DNA from: Lucifuga dentata
Lineage: Eukaryota > Chordata > Actinopteri > Ophidiiformes > Bythitidae
Assembly (NCBI GenBank): GCA_014773175.1
Contig: VXCM01000317.1
Span: 1 to 64,000 of the forward strand
DNA length: 64,000 nt
Direction of reading: 5' to 3'
Shown: one piece after another, positions 48,741 to 61,469 of the stretch
How the letters are laid out: every line of letters begins with the position of its first letter
Numbering within the stretch: the stretch's first letter is position 1
Notes under the pieces: generated by a model
Seen by the model: the letters and a program-made list of their open reading frames with translations, nothing else
What the model was told of the DNA's origin: nothing
Database searches by the model: none
Made by a program: the position numbers and the translations under genes

Positions 48741-51700
48741 AAATAAGCGCTGATGCACATATCAAATTACAATCACAAAAAGAAGAAATTAGGTGTATCT
48801 TTCAATTTCACAAAGAGAGCAACTTGAGTGAAGTAATTTCTACAATTTCAGACTTGCTGAAAAGGGATAGAAAGCTGAGAGAGATATTTGTATACAAGTA
48901 AACTGAGCTCCAAATCATTTAAATCCTACCTGTGCTGGAATTTGGTTTCCAAATGCCAAAATTTGGCTAGTGGACAGTTTATCAATCTACCCATAAGACA
49001 TCTATGTCTTTGACGGTACTGTTATTGAAGTCTGCTCTTCTGACATTTGTGCTTTGAAATCAGCACTTTGTCTTTAATTACAAGTCATTTACTTTTTAAA
49101 TTATGAGGAATATTTACATAATATTATTTCATGCCAAGGGGTTTGATATTGTCAGCCATCCATAACACAAACGTAAATTTAACTAATTGCTTTGGAATAC
49201 AATTTTTCAAAGGTTAAATCAAACACGGTGAACACTTTCCCACACACACACACACACTCTCACACACATACAAACATGCACATCACGCCCTCTATATGGA
49301 GGAGGGGGTGTGTTTGTNCTCTCACACACATACAAACATGCACATCACGCCCTCTATATGGAGGAGGGGGTGTGTTTGTGTTCATCATTCATCGTGACCT
49401 TTGGCTCTGCAGAAACCGTCCTGTGTTGATAATTGTGTTGATCTCATTATTAAAAACTCTCAGCCTGTGAACTTATTCCCTCAACAGAAGGCAGTTAAAG
49501 TGAAGAGGGAAGAATCAGAGGGAAACTGTCTGGATGTGTGGGCCAACCAAGGTGAAGGCCAATTCATATCCTCACACATATAGTCAAGATGGAGAATTAA
49601 AGGGACGTTAAGGTTTTACTGCCCCCATGCCACAAAATGGTCATAAATTCGGATGAGATTTAATAAGTGGTGATCAATATCCGTGAAGCTATTACATCAC
49701 CAGGAACCTCTCTTACATTGGTTAAGAACCTAACTTTGGGCTTGAGGCTTTTTCAATCTCCCAAGCTGGCTCACTTAGATCACCATTATAATGTATGTTG
49801 CTTTGACCCAGGCTAAGTTTAAAAAATCAAATTAAAACATATAAAAGTCAGTTTGAATCCTTGCTGAAAAACTCTCCAAACAGCTCCATAGTTAAATGCA
49901 CAATTAAGTATAAAAACCTCCATCGGCTGTCAAAATGCAGTAGCATCAGCGTATTGTTTTACCCAACAATAAGCATGCCAGTCTTGAACAAGACATCTGT
50001 TGTACTCATAAAACCAGTCATCCAGGTTTAGAACATGCCTAATAACTCAGACATCTTTTTTGTTTGCATAGAACCAAGAAAAAATATAATAAAGCGTATC
50101 ATAAATGCTGGGTGTTAAAATGATTCGTTAAATATAGTATTAGCGCTGGAATCAATAACTCAGCATGTGCTGTAGTCGTTCTCTGCAGCAGAAAGAGCTC
50201 AACACGAAAGATGCTGGTTGTGTAGAAGCTTGATATTTATTAGAATAAGTCACCGTTGAATTTGGAAAAGGCCCCAGCTTGTAAAATGTGATCGTACTGG
50301 ACTTATACATGATTTTGATGCGTGAAACTACAAATGTGGTGTGTAATCTGTTGCTTTCTTTGCACTGGCACTCTTTCAAACAGATGTATTTACATTGTCA
50401 GCCAGGATAAGACCTACAAAACAAATCTCCACAGCAAAGTACAGGAAGCATCTCCAACCACAGCAAATGTGCTTGTTTATATGTTTTACAGTGTTCTATC
50501 ACAAATGATATGTTAACAATGTATGAATTTAAAAACACTGCAGGTATAATCTTAAAACAAGATAAACATTCAAACACGATAAACATAAAATGAACAAACC
50601 ATACCACCACCATACCTCCTAAAATCTTCACCTAATCCAAAAACAGAGACACAATTACCACTGGGTCTAATACAAGCTGTATCTCTTATGAATTGTCTTC
50701 ATTTGCCTCTGGTTTGCATTAACATAAATACAAAATTAAAAAATGTAATGTGCCAGATGATGTTTTTCTTTAATAATCTCACAGAATGCATATAATATTG
50801 TATATTCCAACAAAATGATCCCTGACTGGGTTTTTCAGTTGCTTGATCCTGACATAACTGCATGTTTATGCTATAGCTTACAGGAAACAAGTTCATCTTG
50901 TGCTGAGGAAAGCTTATAGTTTCCAATAATAGAAAGTGCAAACTCAACAGAAAAGACAAATGTGCTTCTAATTATGCCTCAGTTATTCCTTATAGTAAGT
51001 TATGAGTTATTTATAACTATAAACAGTTAAACTGTATGGATATGCCCTTTTTCTAAACCACTTTCCACCTGGATTTTTCATTTTTTAAAATTTTTTCTCC
51101 CAAAAAAGCATCTTTTTTTTAAATAGCCACTTTTTTTTTCATCTTCAAATAAAAAACAAGCATTCTGTTTCAGTGTTAAATATGTCTTCAAAAGACATTT
51201 AGACCAATTTCTTCTCTCATTGGCTACTCCAAGCAGAGAATTGGCTCTCATTGGCTATTCCAAGCAGAGAAAAGCATAATTTAAATATCTGTGTCGTACC
51301 GTCTCCTAAGACCTCCTTCAGACCAAACACTCTTGGCTGTTTAACAAGTTGACAGCAGCCAAAGGAGTGAGGGCATTTGGAGTAATTGTACCCAGTATGT
51401 CTGCCTCCCTGTGTTTGTAATTTTAATAAAAATTAAAATGAAGATGTTATGTGAAGTTTTTATTTTTATTTTTTCTCAACTTACCCCTATTGGCAGATAA
51501 AGAACTGCTCAGAGGCCTGATTCTCGGCAAGTGTAAAAAATTCTCTTGCTTTGCTGCAATTGCCAGTGAACCTCATATAGCTGCATCACCTGCTGTGAAG
51601 TGGGTATAAAGGCGTCCTATCTCGTATGCTATTCCTGTATGTTTTCAATATTTTTGGCTCATTCTCTTTTTTGGGACCAATTCAGAGAGAAACCTGTCAG

Positions 51701-52351
51701 GTCCTTCAACAGTGAAGGGGAGAATTCATCTTTAGATGAGGAGAGCAGATCGGCAGGCGACAAAGCAGCACAGCCATTAGTGCTGCGGAGGAGGCCAAAT
51801 GCACTTGCGGTCGTAGATCGATGCAAATGACTACGCCAGAGGGACGACAATTCCCCTCTGCTGGAGCTCCTGGTGGATGATCATTAGTGTGGCGGCTTTG
51901 ATTGATATGGCACATTTCGGATGGCAGGTGGACGACTCATCTCAACATGGCAGTCCCTGTTGATTAATCTCATTTTAAGATGCATCTGGAGGAGTAGACT
52001 CATTCTAGATGGGCTGGTGTAAATTAAAGTATATAATAATGCAGTGGAGCCTGAGATATTAGAGTCAGGCTGAACTGGTATGCCAACGTCTCACATCCTT
52101 CAAATCAACTGCCCTGGTGCATTCTGGGTTCTGATGAATCGTTATGAAGTGGAAACAAAGAAAGTGTCAGATTAATAATTCAACCCACTAGTGAGACACA
52201 GATATGTACAGTGTTGAGACATGCGGATGCAAACAACACTGTAAATGATTCATCACAGTCACTTTAGGCAGACTGGAGTATTACTATTAAGAATGGCAGA
52301 GAAATGATTAAAGCTCCTAATTATAGCAACTACTTACAATGCTGTCCTAGC
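48741..52351. other. No gene seen; overlap artefact and possible conserved block
   Basis: A 61-bp exact duplication (49257-49317 and 49319-49379) flanks an N within CA-rich DNA. From 51690 to 51990 the sequence is less AT-rich and holds an octamer ATGCAAAT (51821-51828) and TTTGATTGATATGG (51897-51910), as in some vertebrate enhancers. No gene is recognised. Confidence 0.45.
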
Positions 52352-52898
52352 TAGAGGTTTTCATGGGTCTTTAGGTTCCTAGGAACTGAAACCCGATCTG
52401 GGACCCAAGTTGGGCCAAATTACTTTGAATTCAATCAGGTTGGGTTGGGCCCTGTGCTATTGCCTCACATCTGGGGTCTGTGTGCCAATACGTCTCATAC
52501 CTGAGTGTATCTGACTTGAGTTTCTAACAGCCCTGATCATGTGGTGCATCATAATCACCACTGGAGACAACATATTTTGAGGGGAGATGGATAGCGGGAA
52601 GAGAAATGCTGGGAAAAATGAGAAACAAGTTGAAGGAAAAGCTGATGCACACCATGCTACCACCATCATTGACGATCTCTTTCTGTTTGGGTCTGTTTGG
52701 GTCTGTTTGGATCGACAATATTTTGCATCTGGTCTAATTATCCTCGGTTCTGCTTTGGATCTGGTCCGACTGTCCCCAGGTCCCTTTCAGCTGGGTTATC
52801 TTTTTTGGAAAAATAATTCATGCACACTGGGTTGGAGTAGGTCTCCCACAGGTCTGTTTCAGATCAGGTCTACAATTTTGAACCCAAGAAGAACTCTA
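52352..52898. mobile_element. hAT-type MITE with perfect 8-bp target duplication
   Basis: The left end TAGAGGTTTTCATGGGTC and the right end GAACCCAAGAAGAACTCTA (inverse TAGAGTTCTTCTTGGGTTC) are inverted repeats starting TAGAG, fitting the hAT terminal consensus. GTCCTAGC is repeated exactly at 52344-52351 and 52899-52906. The 547-bp interior has no transposase. It is dominated by GGTCTG / GGATCTG words, including three tandem GGGTCTGTTT units at 52682-52712, which also create the 132-codon chance frame crossing its right end. Confidence 0.9.
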
Positions 52899-55002
52899 GT
52901 CCTAGCATCTGTAGCCTGGCATCATCAATTGCAGAGCAGTTTGCACCTCCATTATTGTGACTCTAACGACTCCAAGGTCTTTTAAATGGCTGTCATGTGA
53001 CTCTAATACCCTCATATGACTCCCATGTGACCCAAGGAGTCACCTGGCCAAAGTGTCAAACCTTCCCAGAGGACAAATGCTGAATTACTGCCAACCGTGA
53101 TGCTGAACTGAAGAAGCTACTGGCAGAACAGCTTCAAAGACTAAACTGGCTTTAACTGCTACTGCCAGATCAAATGACCTAGAAGACCGAGAACCTTCAT
53201 AGACAAAAGTTTTCAGCTGTTACAGAAAAGCAGGTGTTGGCGGTTGAGGAGGTAATCTGAAGGAGTCAAGGTGTCATATGTTCCGTGTATGGATGTGAAG
53301 CAGGGCAGAGCTGATAAAACCATGTGGACAGCAAAACAATTAACCTTGATAAATAAAGCTCAAAATACAATAACACAGGCATAGGTGGCCAAGGTTAATG
53401 ATTTGGTAGAAAATCATTTCTGCCTTAAGGAGATTATTGTAATTATAGCTTCAAGAGGATATAATTCTACAAGTGAAATTAGATGTTTTTCCTTTGGTGT
53501 CAGTAATCACGAGCCTATATGGGGAGTACAGAGAATCTTTTGATTTGAAAAGCAGTATGCTCATTTCATAGAGACTAAAATGATTGGACTTATTCTGTGG
53601 TCTTATTCATCACAAAGCTAGAAGGCTGTAGAGTTCAGTGGTAACCATGGATTCTTTCAGTCAGCTAATGTCTTTTGCTTGAAAGCGAGACACAGGCTGA
53701 GAACTCATTGTCTGGTGCAGATTTTTAATTGAAACTGAGTAAGGGGTTTATCAAGCATGGTTTATTTGCACTTTGATTCTAAAGACTTTTCCACTATATG
53801 TTAAAGTTTCTGTCCTAAAGTGATTATAAAACAATTTCTTCTTTTATAACCAAGTCAATTTCCAGCAGAACTTTATGCTCGCATCATCCACATCTCAAAG
53901 CTGTAATGTAAATTATGCTATACTGTATATTCTATAACTTTATCATACTGGTTTAAGATTATAGTGTTAATAGTAGTGTCAAGGAAAATTGAAGAGATTC
54001 AGAATGTCCCAAATTATGAAATTCTATCAGTCTTACTGTACATGTTAAGTATGACCTGAGACATAAACTGAGAGCATCAATAAGGCAACTGTTGAAAAAG
54101 TGGTTCTCAATTGGTGCTCACGGCTCACAACAAGGCATATTTTCCATCTTTCCCTGGTTTACTCACACCCAATTAGTAACATCCAATTGGCCCACTAGAT
54201 CAACTCACTAGATCACAGTTGGTGCATCCAAGTTCTTGATTGGCTAAAAAGAATGACATGTGCAGATGCCTTGATTCCATGTACCGTATATATTACAGCT
54301 CTTAGAGCTATATCTAGCTCTACGAAATTACCATAAAAAATATATAAACACCTTTGTGAAACCATAAAATAATAAACATCACAAACTCCATAAAGATAGA
54401 GCTGTAATGGACTATACAGTATTTGATTGTACATACAGTATATTCCAGATATTTTATCCTCATCCTGTATTGAGTAGTAATAATTTTCATTATTTTAAAA
54501 AAATCAATATAAAGTAATTAAGGTATTTATTAGGAAATTTGTAATTTATATTCAGAAATTTCTAATTCATGCACTGAGTTTTACAGGACTCATGCACCCA
54601 GAAGGCATAAAACTTCTGCAAAACATTACTGACAACATAAAATTTCTATTTTAAACTGCAATATGTAGCTTTTTGTCTTATACAGTGAAATGAAATGCTT
54701 TTCCTTTAAAAACACAAAACCCAGAAGGGCAAGTTCATGCCCTGACACTTGCCATTCATTCATTCTGATGAGCTGTCTGCTTTTTAACAGAACCTTGCCT
54801 GAGGCTGAGGAAACCAGCATCCTAAAGCCACCACATGAACTGAAGTAGCACAATTAGATAATGGATAATCTGCAAAACAAATGTTCATATGTGTTTCATC
54901 GAGCTTTTCTTGTCCTGTCTGTGTTGCTGTTGTTGCTGTAATTTTCCTTCATTAGAGCCAGTAGCCTTAACTTGATAACTGAGTCATGACTAAGAATTTC
55001 AC

Positions 55003-55034
<32 letters not shown>

Positions 55035-56597
55035 GATCTAATAACAAAGTCAGCAATAAAAAATGAAGCAGAAGTCACAGGATTTTGATGGAGCTTTGTA
55101 TTATACCCAGAAGCTAGAAAGTAACCAAACAATTGATTTTCCAGAGCCTCCTAAAAACAGCTACCCTCCATCTACAAGAAAGAGTCAATAGGTGATACGG
55201 GGAAAGATGTGATGCAGTGTTCATTTCAGCACAGAATCCTTTCCTTCAGCATGTAAAGCTAATCAATGCATGGGGAGTAAGGAAGGTGCCCCAATTGATC
55301 AGGTGGTCATGGTGGATGTAATCAATACATAAGCTGACAGGATCATGAACTTTGAAGGGAGATACCTAAAATTAGGTCATGTGTTTTGCTTCTATAGTAT
55401 CCACCAGGAATGATATATTGTATTGTATTGTAGTCAGTCACTTTAATTGGTCTATAAGAGACTAAGAAATTTGAAAACCGAGGCATCCAAATTAGGCAAT
55501 GAACAGGCTACACGCCAGAAACTAGGCAAGCAAAAGTCAAAGCCCAGATACAAGGCTTACTGATCAGGCTGACTGGAGAGCACAAACACAAGGCAAAATA
55601 ATCTGGCTATGGTGGTCACATATTATGAATTTGTTCCCAAACATTATTAACAAGTGCTCAAGTTCTATTATTCATTGCCTCATTTTAGGTAAGTCATGGT
55701 CACGTTTTCCCAATTTGTTAATTTTTTTTAAATTACGCTTACTTCACCCTTTTGCAAGTTGTGGTCAAGCCAGCTGCACCTAGAAATCACTTACATGCTT
55801 GTTCTGAACTTTACGGCAATGGCTTTGAAATAGCAGGAGGCTATTGGATGTGATTGTGTGGAAGTGTAATGCACTTTGTTTATCAAACAACAACATGGGT
55901 CTGGAAAAAGACAGTACAGATTTATTGCAGAGTATGCTAGTTTTCAAAAATGACATCCAGCAGATTGTCTGGTTTTTTTTTTTTTTTTTTTNTTTTTTTT
56001 TTTTTTTTTGGTTTTTTTTTTTTGATGTGCTGTAAAAATTGAAATTTCCACAAGTACTTGATGAAAGTGGCATGGTTTGATTCAGCATATTCCAGACTAT
56101 AAGTACTTATGAACAATTTTTACTATGACAATTTAGAGTAATTACCGGTAATTAATTGGCGGCTGGCTTGACTACACCGAGGACAGCTAATGGACAGGTA
56201 GGGAATGACAGGGTCCAACATGACCGGAGAGGCTATAGTAAACAGCAAATAGTACAAGCAGATTATGATGATGTATTTGGGGTCATGACAAAAGATGTGA
56301 TACACTTAATAGTAACTAATCAGTTTATCTTGAATGAAGCACAGATTCTTCTATATTCATTTCTATGTTAAAAAAAGTGACCCACTGCATTATTGTATTT
56401 GTTCAGCTGGACTGGATGCTTATCAAATTGTGAAATAGGATTTTTGGATCAATAAAAAAAAGACTTGCAAGGTTTTCAGTCAGACTGCATTAAATGTACT
56501 TTAAAACAACTTTGATATTCCTGAATGATTTCAGAATTGGACTGGAGTTTTTATAGGAAATGTTTTGTATTGTCATTGCTAAAATACTTAATTTTCC

Positions 56598-56646
<49 letters not shown>

Positions 56647-57087
56647 TCTATTAAATCACTTTCTGTCTGGATTTCCTTTTTGAGATTCCCATCCTTTCAT
56701 GGTAGGTTGAGCTTTTCAGGCATTGTCAGGCTTGTTTAAATTTTTAATAAGCATGGGGAAGAAACAAAGAGTCTAAGATGAGGGGATAGCCCCTCGTCTG
56801 TAACTGAAGGTATATTTCTCATGAAATGGTGTGCAGTGACGTGGATTACTCTCCCTCTTTTGTGTCTTCTGATGCTGTTGGCCCTTTTAACCAAATGGTG
56901 AACACTATCCCCTGGTGAGGCTTCAGCTTTCCTAGTCAGCGTTGGTCTATCCAGAATAACTATACCCAGGTGGTTTCCTCAAGTGTGCTTACTGCAGTTT
57001 CTTCAAATCTGTGCTAAATTGGTGTCTTCTGTGGTTGTTTCATAATTATTGCACATTAGCCATTGCTCTAGTTAGTCTTTGTACATA
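52899..57087. other. No gene seen; small inverted repeats, TC microsatellite
   Basis: No coding sequence recognised. The stretch holds a 117-bp inverted-repeat unit at 54292-54408, an A-run at 55009, a T-tract with N at 55992, a 16-bp perfect palindrome at 56139-56154 and a TC microsatellite at 56600-56648. The 55440-55620 segment (repeated AAGGC, AGGCAA and CAAAG words) may be a decayed repeat of unknown type. Confidence 0.45.
54292..54408. repeat. 117-bp unit with 11-bp perfect inverted ends
   Basis: ATTACAGCTCT at 54292-54302 is exactly inverted as AGAGCTGTAAT at 54398-54408. Next to the left arm lies a second palindrome, TAGAGCTA-TATC-TAGCTCTA. No target duplication is evident. It may be a tiny MITE or a local palindrome. 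Confidence 0.4.
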
Positions 57088-57333
57088 TTAAAGGGGACAT
57101 ATTGTGCTTTTGTTATTTTTCCCCTCATTTTATAATGTAACAGAGACAGGCAATAAAGACCTAAAACAGTGTTTTGACTCAGTGTGCACAACAGTGATGG
57201 AGCCAAGGAGAGCAGAAGTGGATTGGTGAGGTTTTTGCACATGAAAGCATTTTGCATTAAAGCTACCGTATTTCAAATTAGATGCCTAAATGAAAAAAAA
57301 TACATGCACAACAGTGTACTCTATCCCCTTTAA
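57088..57333. mobile_element. TTAA-flanked 246-bp element, family B
   Basis: It starts TTAAAGGGGACATATTG and ends ACTCTATCCCCTTTAA, giving inverted termini AAGGGGA(T/C)A inside TTAA on both sides. TTAA target use is characteristic of piggyBac and Kolobok transposons, so this is a candidate MITE of one of those groups. The middle (CAGTGTGCACAACAGTG, GAGCAGAAGTGGATTGGTG, TTTTTGCACATGAAAGCA) is shared with family B copies at 24.3 and 32.3 kb. Confidence 0.6.
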
Positions 57334-59167
57334 TGCAAATGTGTGTTGTTTAGTTTTTCTCTTGGACGAATAAATTTCAATTTATGTTCCACACAAGTTT
57401 TCCTCGACTATAAAGTAAAATCATCTCCTGAAGATGTTTATCATGGATGTCCCAGCACAAACAGTTTTGCCTTTCATGTTGTCTTCTCACTGTGTCATCT
57501 AATCTGTGACAGGTGTGGATGTAATTGAACACTGCCAGACATCAAAAGGCAGGAAAGGAGATGAACAACAACAGCAAACGGATGGCCACAGCCATGCGAT
57601 CCTGAAATTGAATTTAGTACCAGGCATGCTCACATAAAGAAACTGTAAAGGATCTGTTTTTGGTCCCAAGACAAATGGATGTTTTCTAGGAGACACAAAA
57701 AAGACAACTGAGATGGTGCACAGGGACACTGGGATGTCACATGTAGTCAGAAAGTGCTGTGGAAGATAGAAAGCAGACATGCATGTATCCGTCTACAAAC
57801 ACAGATCAATGTGCAGTCATTATTTTCAAATATATTTGCTGGCATTGCTTCAAAAAGATCTTATGCTGTAGCTGAACCTCAAATCTTACGAGATGCATTT
57901 TGAGAGAATGACAATGTCAAATGTAGCACAGGAAACATAAGAGTTGGCAAAATAGCTCCATCTCCTGGAGGTGATAAGAGATGGAATTCTATTGACTACA
58001 CCCACACCTCCAGAAATTGTTGATGTGTTTATGAAAGACTATGGTACAGATGGGCATGAGAGAGACATAACATAGCCTCTGGATTGAGCAGTAAGATATT
58101 AACACTGCCAGGGTTAAATTAATGCCCGTGGAATGACTAAAACTAAGCACATGCCTGCTGGTATTGCAAATGCATACTAAATAAACGTCTACATCAAACG
58201 AAATGAGATGTTGTGCAAATGTGGAGCAAATACACTTCCAAGGAATGCATAAAAGTATTAGTATTAAACATTCACTCGGATAACACAAACTTATTTTGTA
58301 TTGAGCAAGATCTACAACACATCACATCCAGAGCACTTTACACTGCAACAACCTTCTAATATTTCACTGACCTTACTCACTGCAACCACACTTAAAACAC
58401 TGCAGTGGAAACAGATAGCAATCTGCAGTACTCCATTTGTTCCACTTGTTTTAGGATGTCTACAGCTGCAGTAAACCATGAATTGGTCATCCATGACCAG
58501 CAATCATGTCCTTCCCATTAGAGTATGCTGCTGGGAAATAACACAAGGAATAGAAAAAGCTATGAATTTCATGGAATTACGCCGGCTCACTTGTCACAAT
58601 CCAATTATTTTGTCTGTGTTTGCACTGGCTCTCAGTCCTTCCTGTTCCACTTTCAATTCATTTCCTGAGGTTAACACCTTATTATTTTCTACCGTAGACT
58701 CCTAATATAGCGCCTGAACCCAAATGGATAATCCATCTTTACCTTTGCACAAACCTAAAATTAACATGTAAAAAAAATATTAAATTAAAGTATTAAAATG
58801 TCAACACATTGATGCCTAAAATGATATATGTTCTCCACAGTTGCCCTGTTGCCAATGTATTAGATTTTCCAGTGGCAAAGCAGCATTTTAAGTTCAACTG
58901 TTTGGTTCAGAAAACAAACGCTGATCCTTATTGTGCTTCTTAAGCTGGTTGCTTTCCCTCAAATGAATTGGTTTAACAAGCACTTTGTGGGGGTTCATGT
59001 GCCAAGAAGCACAGAGTTACAGCTGTTCGACAATGTCTCTGTCACACTCTAAATTTAGCTGAATAGCTGAAGGGATAATACTGTTAAAGTTGGATTTAGC
59101 ATGGAGGTAAAATCAACCACAACACACATTCTCAGACCAGTATGAAACAAAAAGGATAGATTTTATT
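57334..59167. other. No gene seen
   Basis: Open frames at 57.5-58.7 kb on both strands are short, mutually overlapping and unrecognised. No element ends were found. Confidence 0.45.
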
Positions 59168-59426
59168 GACCTTCTTCTTTTCCTTTCGGCTTTCCCTTCA
59201 GGGGTCACCACAGCGAATCATCTGCCTCCATCTAACCCTATCCTCTGCCTCCTCTTCTCTCACACCAACTAACTTCATGTCCTCTTTCACTACATCCATA
59301 AATCTCCTCTTTGGTCTTCCTCTAGGCCTCCTGCCTGGCAGTTCCAACCTCAGCATCCTTCTACCGATATGTTCACTATCCCTCCTCTGTACATGTCCAA
59401 ACCATCGCAGTCTGGCCTCTCTGGTA
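59168..59426 (-). mobile_element. RTE-like LINE ORF2 C-terminus and 3' UTR
   Basis: The minus frame reads ARLRWFGHVQRRDSEHIGRR, then MLRLELPGRRPRGRPKRRF, MDVVKEDMKLVGVREEEAED and RVRWRQMIRCGDP, ending in a TGA at 59200-59198. WFGHV-RR, the basic GRPKRRF-D-VKEDM block and WR-MI--GDP mark the C-terminal tail of RTE-like fish LINEs. A short 3' UTR follows to about 59168. There is no stop or frameshift in these roughly 75 codons, so this copy is younger than the other LINE remnants. It is truncated at 59426. Confidence 0.85.
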
Positions 59427-59440
59427 TAAAAAAAAATCAC

Positions 59441-60756
59441 TGTGGGGGACTGTAAAGTTTGTTGATCAAGTCATATCAGTTCAATAATTGCACTGATTTT
59501 GAGATTTTAGATTTCAAAAACTGACTTTACATCCATTCTTTTGGAAGCAAATCTTCTCCTGCTGACCAGAAGCTCCCCTTATCATATCATTTGGTTTCTG
59601 ATATCCAAATCACTTCCACCACCATTTGTGAGCATACAAAAACTAAATTTTGTTGTGCAGTGTTTTTAAGAGACTGCTGGGTCTTTTTCTTGCTTGTGAA
59701 ATTTGCTTTTCTTTCATTCTTAGTTTCATGTATGCAAATAAGCCAAAGTAAATTAAATACATTATAATAGCAGAAATAAAGCAGATGCTGCACATCAGCA
59801 CCAAACTCCCACTGAGTGTTTACTCTCTTATGTGGTTTTTTAGCTTATTAATCAGTTTGTTGTGATTGTGTTACACTGTTTTTGAATAAAGCAACTTCTT
59901 CTAACCAAAAGAACTCCCTCATATATGGTGCTTAAAATCATGTGTATGGTGAAAAGTGCATGTTGCATTGCTATACAGTACTGTATGTCCGCAGTGGTGG
60001 CCCACCAGGAGGTTGTCTTCAAGGCAAAACTGGCAATGACTTTAACTAACAGGAAAACAAACATTTCATTTATTTTCAGATTCTACTTGAACCTACTCAG
60101 CTATCATGCTGTCATGTCAGGCAGCCAGTACCATGGTTGTTCACCTTGAGGAGTCCCTGGGAGATTGGCTTCTCTGGAGCTAAATTATATGGACTGGAGC
60201 CCAATTTCCTTTTGGCTAATTAGCTTGGCCACAATATCAGTGGCAGTGCTTATCAGCCCCTGAGCCTTCTGCTTTCTGTCTGTTTTTTTTTTTTTTCATT
60301 CAGCACAGTTTGACAGCTTATTGTCCAAAATTATTTTATATACATGTATATATTTTTTTGTATTTGCTTGATAGCAATGTTTACATACTGTATGCTTTCA
60401 AAACATGCAAGCATACATTCATTACTCTCAAAGAATTAGACTAAGCTAAGCTCAAAATTAAAAAAATAAGAAAAATGAAAGAAACAAATCTTACAATGTA
60501 TTTGCTAATAAAACTTTGGGACTCAATTAACCCCCAGGGGATTTGTTGTCTAAACATGAACAATTAGCATAAGTTAATTCAGAATATGAAATATAGAAGA
60601 AAACACATTATCACAAAACTTTGTCAGCACATGAAGAGTGGCATTTTATTAGACACAACTAATTGAATTTTTATATGCAACCACATAAGAAGCAGTCTAC
60701 GGTATAAAGCTACCAATTTGACCTGGACAATTACTACTATTACTACTACTACTACT
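59441..60756. other. No gene seen
   Basis: AT-rich sequence with a short T-run and an ACT triplet run just before the next element. Confidence 0.45.
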
Positions 60757-61260
60757 CAGGGGTATTATTAATGAATTACATTTACTCTCATTACTGTAAC
60801 GAAGTCATTTTTTTTCTGCATTTTTACTTTTTTGAGTAACTTTTTTAAAAAGTAATTTTACTTTTACTTAAGAAATTTTAATGACAAGTATTGTACTTTG
60901 GTACATTTTAAATGACATCCGTTACAGAGTAAAAACTAAAACATCAGATAGGCAACAAAGCGGCTGCAGACAGGCTCGTGCTGCAGTGTAGAGATGCTGA
61001 AAGGTCAGAGGACCAGAAAACCGGATTTAAAGAAAACAATCCCAGGCCGGATTTAAGCCACCAGTTTTGTTTCATAAAAAAGAAAGAACACAGCTACATC
61101 ATGCAGAGCAAACTTTGTTTTCTGAAAACCGTGGAATNTAAAAAAGAAAGAACACAGCTACATCATGCAGAGCAAACTTTGTTTTCTGAAAACCGTGGAA
61201 TTAGCTGCTTATCAGAACTCCGGCTTATCAGAACCTGTGCATAAGCATAAGGTAAGTTAG
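60757..61260 (+). mobile_element. hAT-type element, left part
   Basis: It begins CAGGGGTATTATTAATG, then AATTACATTTACTC, TGTAACGAAGTCA and repeated TTTTACTTTTACTTAAG words, the subterminal pattern of teleost hAT elements related to the one ending at 4739. No right terminus or target duplication is found, so it is probably truncated. It contains the N-joined duplication at 61075-61201. Confidence 0.5.
61075..61201. repeat. 63-bp duplicated contig overlap around N 61138
   Basis: Bases 61075-61137 are identical to 61139-61201. The repeated Lys-Glu-Arg peptide in the frame across it is an artefact. Confidence 0.9.
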
Positions 61261-61469
61261 CTAACGTTATCCTGCTAATTATTCATACTAGTCACTTTGC
61301 TTTGCTGACATCTATGTCTAAACTAATATGATTTCACTTGTTTCTGGGTTGCAATTTTGTTAGTTAGTGAAAAAATGCACACGTTAATTTTGATTAGCTT
61401 CTTCAGTAATACTACATTTTTCCTGCTGCTATTGGTTTCAGTTCGCTGTTAAAATCAACTTGTAGAGAC

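Noticed and set aside
49192..49470. Apparent repeated peptide (two similar halves) in a 92-codon frame
   Set aside because: The repetition is the N-joined 61-bp assembly overlap, not a protein repeat.
52587..52985. 132-codon plus-strand frame
   Set aside because: It starts inside a non-autonomous hAT element, depends on GGTCTG tandem words and runs past the element's end. It matches no known protein.
61075..61201. Apparent tandem duplication of a Lys/Glu-rich peptide
   Set aside because: Same cause: a 63-bp contig overlap around an N.
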